Shown one piece after another: positions 32,060 to 36,142 of a stretch of 36,142 bases of DNA. A program made the position numbers and the translations under genes. How positions within the stretch are numbered: the stretch's first letter is position 1; every line of letters starts with the position of its first letter. The stretch lies in NCBI GenBank assembly GCA_049317525.1, contig JBMOIC010000024.1:1-36142 (forward strand). The letters run 5' to 3'. The notes under the pieces were generated by a model. It saw only the letters and a list, made by a program, of their open reading frames with translations, did no database searches and was not told the origin of the DNA. This DNA comes from UBA961 sp049317525 (GTDB taxonomy: Bacteria > Bacteroidota > Ignavibacteria > Kapaibacteriales > UBA961).

Positions 32060-34265
32060 CGTATTTATTACTTCATGTATTGTGATAATCATTGCATGCA
32101 GTGGTATAGACTTTACTTACTATTCGCATTTTTCCCCTGAAGTTTCAGATATAGATTCTTCTTTTGAACCTATGTTCATTTCAGAAGATCTTTTCTATGA
32201 TTATTCATATTTTGAATATTACTCAAAGCGATTCAATACTAATATTATTGATGAATGGAGTGTATATTTAGAAGACAGAATATCTATTAAAGAAATAGAA
32301 TATTTCTTATTAGATAATAATTCTATAAATGAGATAAATGAACTATATGCCAATGTGCAAAATTCTAATAATTCTGGAATATTGAATAGAAGGTTTTCTG
32401 TAATTGATTCTAAGGTAAAAGGATTCATTCAATTTTTATACTATGCCAAACAGATTGAAGCAATATCATTGCAGCAATTGGATGTTTGGGATATAGAACA
32501 GGGTATGACTAGGAATTATGCAAGCCCTGAGATTATAGCAGAACTTGAAAATCGATATCATATAGAATCAGATCCTTTTTTAAAAAATAGATATTGGTTT
32601 CAGGTAGCAAAAGCAAAATACTATAGTATAGATAAGAGTAGTATTATATCATTCTTTGATTCAACAAAAGAAACGGTCAGCAAAAATAATTTATACTATA
32701 GGGCTCTATCTTATGTTGCTGGAGCACATTATAAACAACATAATTATACACTATCTAATTATCTATATAGTATTGTATATTATAATTGTAAAGAAATGCG
32801 TTCAATTGCGGCATATAATTTCCATCCTCAAGAGCAAACCGATTTTGATAGTTCATTACAATTAGCTTCGAATAATAATGAGAAAATTGCTTTGTGGACA
32901 TTATATGGTTACTATGCAGATGAGTTAAAAGCCATCAGAGAGATTTCTAAGTTGGATACTAAGAATGAACATATAGATTTCTTACTGGCACACTTTATTA
33001 ATAATGAAGAAAAACGATTAAACTCTGAAGCAGAATTCAAAAATGCTGTAGAGTATAAAAATGCGTTAAAAGAAAATGTAAATCCAGAAGCAGTACTATT
33101 AATTGATTCTATTGCTAGACAAGAAAATACAAGCAGACCTTTTCTTTGGTATATGGGGGCAGGTTATTTTCAGATATTAGCTGGCAATTACAAATTAGCT
33201 GATATATACTTAGAAAAATCATCAAAACTGATATCAAATAAACCTCTAGCAATAAATCAGATTAGACTTTTACAATTGGTAAATAATATTCTAAGAATTG
33301 ATAGTATTACTAAGCAACATGAAGAAAAGCTAGTTTCTGAACTAGATTGGCTATATAATAAATGTCCGAATGATAGTATAAAATCATTTAGATATAATCA
33401 TACTGTTTCTTGGAGTAAATATTATTTATCATCTTTATATAAGTTGCAAGGAAATCATGTCTTTAGCGAGATATTAGGTCCATCTACAAACTATTATATC
33501 AATCAGAATAATATTGATAATATGATTGAATATTTTACTAAAAAAGATATGTCTAATTGGGATAGTATTATTATAGAACAATATGCATTTACTTTGTCTG
33601 ATATATATGATTATGCATCAATTAGGAATACGTATATACATCCTGAAAATCTGGATAAGTCTTTATATTATATGGAATTGTCTCAACACGCAAATGATAC
33701 TTTAGATTGTGATCCTTTTATAGGTAGAATAAAAGATATCTATGAATGTACTGAAGGGAATGTACCATATATCAGATTTACAAAACTTGACTTATTAAGA
33801 AGGATGAAGGATCTTCAAGTATTAATTGCGAAGGGAGAAAGAACCTATGAACATTATCTTGCATTAGGAAATGCATTCTATAATATTACTTATTTCGGTA
33901 ATTCTCGAGAGTTTTACTTTAATCCTATTATCAATAATTATGGAATATATATAGATCCATTATATAAATCTTGGCTTTTGAATTCATCAATAGCGAATTC
34001 ATATTTTAGTAATGCATTACAAGTAGCTAGCAATAATGAGCAGAAAGCACTTTGTGTATATCTGATGTCTAAATGTGAAAGGAATACTTTCCATACAGAA
34101 AGATATTATGAAGATGGTTTTTTTAGGGAATCTTACAATCAAGACACAAATTATGTAGCGTGGAATGGATTTGTTAAGCTAAAAAATGAATATTCAAATA
34201 CGTCATTCTATCAACAAGTAATAAAAGAATGTGGGTATTTTACATCATATATTAGCAAAAGATGA
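32022..34265 (+). CDS. Large lipoprotein with helical repeats, partner of the preceding gene
   Basis: About 747 residues from ATG 32022 (ATG 32010 also possible). The signal peptide contains a lipobox in VIIIACSG (Cys 26). The mature N-terminus GIDFTYYSHFSPEVSDIDSSFEPMF has the Tyr/Phe-rich 'SxFxPE' pattern seen in a Bacteroidota family without known function. The middle and end are mainly helical and TPR-like (YLEKSSKLISNKPLAINQIRLLQ, EHYLALGNAFYNITYFGNSREFYFN, SYFSNALQVASNNEQKALCVYLMSKCERN, FYQQVIKECGYF). It overlaps its upstream partner and is closed by a terminator at 34356. It probably sits on the outer membrane and could scaffold the smaller lipoprotein (inference). Confidence 0.78.
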   Translation: MGQYFKKCVILFSVFITSCIVIIIACSGIDFTYYSHFSPEVSDIDSSFEPMFISEDLFYDYSYFEYYSKRFNTNIIDEWSVYLEDRISIKEIEYFLLDNNSINEINELYANVQNSNNSGILNRRFSVIDSKVKGFIQFLYYAKQIEAISLQQLDVWDIEQGMTRNYASPEIIAELENRYHIESDPFLKNRYWFQVAKAKYYSIDKSSIISFFDSTKETVSKNNLYYRALSYVAGAHYKQHNYTLSNYLYSIVYYNCKEMRSIAAYNFHPQEQTDFDSSLQLASNNNEKIALWTLYGYYADELKAIREISKLDTKNEHIDFLLAHFINNEEKRLNSEAEFKNAVEYKNALKENVNPEAVLLIDSIARQENTSRPFLWYMGAGYFQILAGNYKLADIYLEKSSKLISNKPLAINQIRLLQLVNNILRIDSITKQHEEKLVSELDWLYNKCPNDSIKSFRYNHTVSWSKYYLSSLYKLQGNHVFSEILGPSTNYYINQNNIDNMIEYFTKKDMSNWDSIIIEQYAFTLSDIYDYASIRNTYIHPENLDKSLYYMELSQHANDTLDCDPFIGRIKDIYECTEGNVPYIRFTKLDLLRRMKDLQVLIAKGERTYEHYLALGNAFYNITYFGNSREFYFNPIINNYGIYIDPLYKSWLLNSSIANSYFSNALQVASNNEQKALCVYLMSKCERNTFHTERYYEDGFFRESYNQDTNYVAWNGFVKLKNEYSNTSFYQQVIKECGYFTSYISKR

Positions 34266-34355
34266 TATAAACAAATATTGATTACATGATATAGTTATCT
34301 GAAGCAGAAATCTATTTAAGTTTACTATATATTCATAGGATATATAAACAGTATA

Positions 34356-34400
34356 AAAAAACTCAATATTACTTTATCAGCAATATTGAGTTTTTGGTTT
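34356..34400. terminator. Bidirectional terminator
   Basis: A 14-bp stem, AAAAACTCAATATT (34357-34370)/AATATTGAGTTTTT (34382-34395), with an 11-base loop. It is flanked by A and T tracts and lies between two convergent transcription units. Confidence 0.88.
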
Positions 34401-34443
34401 TTTTTAGTTGTAACGCAAGTATGAAAATTAATGTATAATATAC

Positions 34444-34953
34444 TTAAAAACTATAGCGTATTCCTGCATGAATATTGATATAATTGATTTTAGATTCAGA
34501 ATTAAAATCATTATAATTTACAGAAGCAAGTGCCTTAATATTTTTTTCTATCAAATATGTCGTACCTACTCCTACTGAATAACAGAATGATTTACCTTCT
34601 TGTTTTAAGGTAAGGTATTCAGTCTCCCAAAAAACATATCCAATTTGAGCGGTAACATATGGCGAAAATGCTTGTTCACTAAAATAATATCTAGAACCCA
34701 GCATGATCGGTTTATAATTCTCACTACTGTTTGTAGAACTGAATGTTTGAAAAGCAAAGCTTACTAAATATTCAGAACTTGAACCAGAAAGTTTATTACA
34801 TAAATTAACATTATATCCCAGGGAAGAACTATAGAGTTTTTCTAAATCACCACCTGGTAAAGCTAATCCTGATGTAACTTCAACTGAATATTGAGCATTT
34901 AGTGTTGAACAGACAATCAATCCTAAAAAACACAAAATAAATTTATAATACAT
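34444..34953 (-). CDS. Small outer-membrane beta-barrel protein
   Basis: About 169 residues from ATG 34953, where the signal peptide MYYKFILCFLGLIVCSTLNAQ begins; the longer in-frame start overlaps the preceding gene and adds no signal. The mature part has alternating amphipathic strands (SVEVTSGLALPGGDLEKLY, YLVSFAFQTFS, KPIMLGSRYYFSEQAFSPYVTAQIGYVFW, KALASVNYNDF) and ends in AGIRYSF, with the C-terminal Phe needed for BAM-mediated insertion. It resembles the general 'outer membrane beta-barrel' families. It follows the preceding gene by 10 bases, so it is in the same operon. Function unknown. Confidence 0.8.
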   Translation of the reverse strand: MYYKFILCFLGLIVCSTLNAQYSVEVTSGLALPGGDLEKLYSSSLGYNVNLCNKLSGSSSEYLVSFAFQTFSSTNSSENYKPIMLGSRYYFSEQAFSPYVTAQIGYVFWETEYLTLKQEGKSFCYSVGVGTTYLIEKNIKALASVNYNDFNSESKINYINIHAGIRYSF

Positions 34954-34963
34954 ATATCTACCC

Positions 34964-35779
34964 TTAATAATATGATTTGTAGTATGAATTCCACATCTGA
35001 TAATACCTTTCATCTACTCTAGCTCTTGATTCAATCGATGTTCTAAGTGTTTTTTGTTTTTCGATTTGCTTCTCTGAATCATATTTCATTTTGTCTTTAG
35101 CTAAATCATGTTCCCGATCTTCTCTTATAGCCTGAGCTTTTGCTTCTTTGTCAGATTCAATTTGAACTAATTTCTCAAGTTCAGGATACATCTTTTGTGC
35201 ATCGGGATAAGGCTTTGTTCCTTTAGGTATTTCACTCAAAGCTGAAAGTGCAGAGTAATAATCTTTAGAAGCCTTCATTTTTTTTGCTTCAGCTAGTCTA
35301 TTACTTGCATATGATTCCATTGAGCTACTGTAATTATTCTTTGCTTTTTCTGCCATATCTTTAAGTTTATCTGCTGGCATTTGTATATTATTGATAGCAG
35401 TTTTCTGAGAAACTTCTTTGGATACACCAATGCCGTCAACACTAAATTCAGTAGCAGCAAGTGCGGTATTAGTATTTGAAAATGTCATAAGTAATGTAAC
35501 TGTTCCACTAGTTTTATACATTGTTCTCATACCAGGAATTTCAATTGTTTCTAATTCATCATATTTTACAACAGTGACCATTGGAAAAAAACCATCTGTT
35601 GCAGCAAGGCCAGCTCTTGATAGAGCAACTTTGACTTTATTTCCAAGTTGTTCCTGTGCAGATGAGGTAATTGCGTCATTTGGGACTACAAAATACCCTG
35701 ATCCAAAGTCTTGACTTTGGATCGCAACATCTGATAAACAAAATAAAATAGTCAAAAGAGTTGTTATATAGCTTCTCAT
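34964..35779 (-). CDS. Secreted protein with N-terminal alpha/beta domain and coiled-coil tail
   Basis: 271 residues. Signal peptide (MRSYITTLLTILFCLSDVAIQSQ), no lipobox Cys. Residues ~25-140 form an alpha/beta domain (LGNKVKVALSRAGLAATDGFFPMVTVVKYDELETI, SGTVTLLMTFSNTNTALAATEFSVDGIGVS) that resembles LpoB/CsgG-like envelope domains. A TPR-like stretch follows (YYSALSALSEIPKGTKPYPDAQKMYPELEKLV), then a highly charged coiled coil (ESDKEAKAQAIREDREHDLAKDKMKYDSEKQIEKQK). It ends in a Tyr-rich tail. A clear Shine-Dalgarno (GAGGG, 5 bases before ATG) lies in the 18-base gap after the upstream gene. No family is assigned with confidence; an envelope-assembly role is inferred. Confidence 0.72.
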   Translation of the reverse strand: MRSYITTLLTILFCLSDVAIQSQDFGSGYFVVPNDAITSSAQEQLGNKVKVALSRAGLAATDGFFPMVTVVKYDELETIEIPGMRTMYKTSGTVTLLMTFSNTNTALAATEFSVDGIGVSKEVSQKTAINNIQMPADKLKDMAEKAKNNYSSSMESYASNRLAEAKKMKASKDYYSALSALSEIPKGTKPYPDAQKMYPELEKLVQIESDKEAKAQAIREDREHDLAKDKMKYDSEKQIEKQKTLRTSIESRARVDERYYQMWNSYYKSYY

Positions 35780-35797
35780 TTGAACCCTCTTTATTAA

Positions 35798-36142
35798 TTA
35801 ATTTTCTTCAACACGTATTGATTTACCTGTGTTTTGCACTTTAATTTTCATACCAAGTGTTTTGTCAAATAATTTTCGTATATCCCTTCCAAAAGTACTT
35901 GGGCTTTCGTATTTAATATAATCAACATACACTGGGCTAAATGTCATAGTTTTATCTGTTACAGACATACGATATGTTTTGGAATTCTTTTTTATCCAAT
36001 CTTCAACTACTTCATCAATGTATTGACCAGTTGGTAGTTCACTATTTACTAGAGTTTTTGTAAAAGCAATAGTAACTATCATTGGTTTACCATATTTAGG
36101 TAATTCTTCCCAATATGATCTAATTTGTTCCATAATTCGATC
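35798..36142 (-). CDS. DUF6175-like protein, C-terminal part (5' end outside window)
   Basis: The frame is open to the right edge of the window (codons for DRI precede the Met at 36133), so about 114 C-terminal residues are seen and the true start lies beyond. The segment GQYIDEVVEDWIKKNSKTYRM, then TFSPVYVDY and FGRDIRKLFDKTLGMKIKV, resembles the end of the DUF6175 family as I remember it (EDWxxxN...RF... followed by a variable 'xLxxxLGxxxKxxx' end). Operon order: this gene, then the coiled-coil secreted protein after 18 bases, then the barrel protein after 10. Function unknown. Confidence 0.6.
   Translation of the reverse strand, partial: DRIMEQIRSYWEELPKYGKPMIVTIAFTKTLVNSELPTGQYIDEVVEDWIKKNSKTYRMSVTDKTMTFSPVYVDYIKYESPSTFGRDIRKLFDKTLGMKIKVQNTGKSIRVEEN

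Overview
This window is an AT-rich (roughly one third G+C by eye) bacterial chromosome segment from the Bacteroidota/Chlorobiota (FCB) superphylum. Several large surface proteins end in type IX secretion (T9SS)-type C-terminal domains. Shine-Dalgarno sequences are mostly absent, Ig/PKD-like repeats are common, and OmpA-domain proteins carry an 'IPxCCP' motif near the N-terminus. From memory, that motif is typical of Kapabacteria/Ignavibacteria-like lineages, so a Kapabacteria-like member is my best guess; this is inference. Core genes (guaA, sucC, aconitase) show it is chromosome, not a plasmid or phage. I see no tRNA, rRNA, CRISPR array, insertion sequence or integrase.

Layout. 1-816: the 3' end of a Gly/Asn/Thr-rich repetitive surface protein and its terminator. 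0.9-6.6 kb (+): a PorZ-like beta-propeller protein, a double-OmpA-domain protein and a secreted serine hydrolase. 6.6-11.9 kb (-): guaA, then a paralogous double-OmpA protein whose stop overlaps the start of an L-type-lectin surface protein (ATGA). 12.1-13.6 kb: a metallo-beta-lactamase-fold hydrolase convergent with a membrane-anchored cyclic-nucleotide-binding-fold protein that resembles Popeye-domain proteins. 13.9-18.4 kb: a 1292-residue secreted metalloprotease with Ig/PKD-like repeats and a small LuxR-type regulator. 18.5-20.2 kb: a cobalamin riboswitch, a DUF6580 membrane protein and a T9SS-tailed surface protein, closed by a terminator shared with sucC. 20.3-29.6 kb: sucC (-), an orphan PhnD-like binding protein, a 1422-residue probably highly expressed surface protein (IgGFc-binding-like, choice-of-anchor-D-like, cohesin-like, T9SS tail) and aconitase. 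29.6-34.4 kb: a DUF6629 membrane protein (-) and a three-gene lipoprotein cluster (+), including an overlapping pair that resembles an uncharacterised Bacteroidota gene pair. 34.4-36.1 kb (-): an envelope operon of an outer-membrane barrel, a coiled-coil secreted protein and a truncated DUF6175-like gene.

How it works together. Most of the window builds the cell envelope: T9SS cargo, one possible T9SS attachment factor (PorZ-like), peptidoglycan-tethering OmpA proteins and lipoproteins. The best candidates for undescribed biology are the riboswitch-controlled DUF6580/surface-protein pair with no BtuB or ABC transporter beside it, the overlapping lipoprotein pair at 31.0-34.3 kb with a 14-codon ORF bridging into it, and the bacterial Popeye-like protein.
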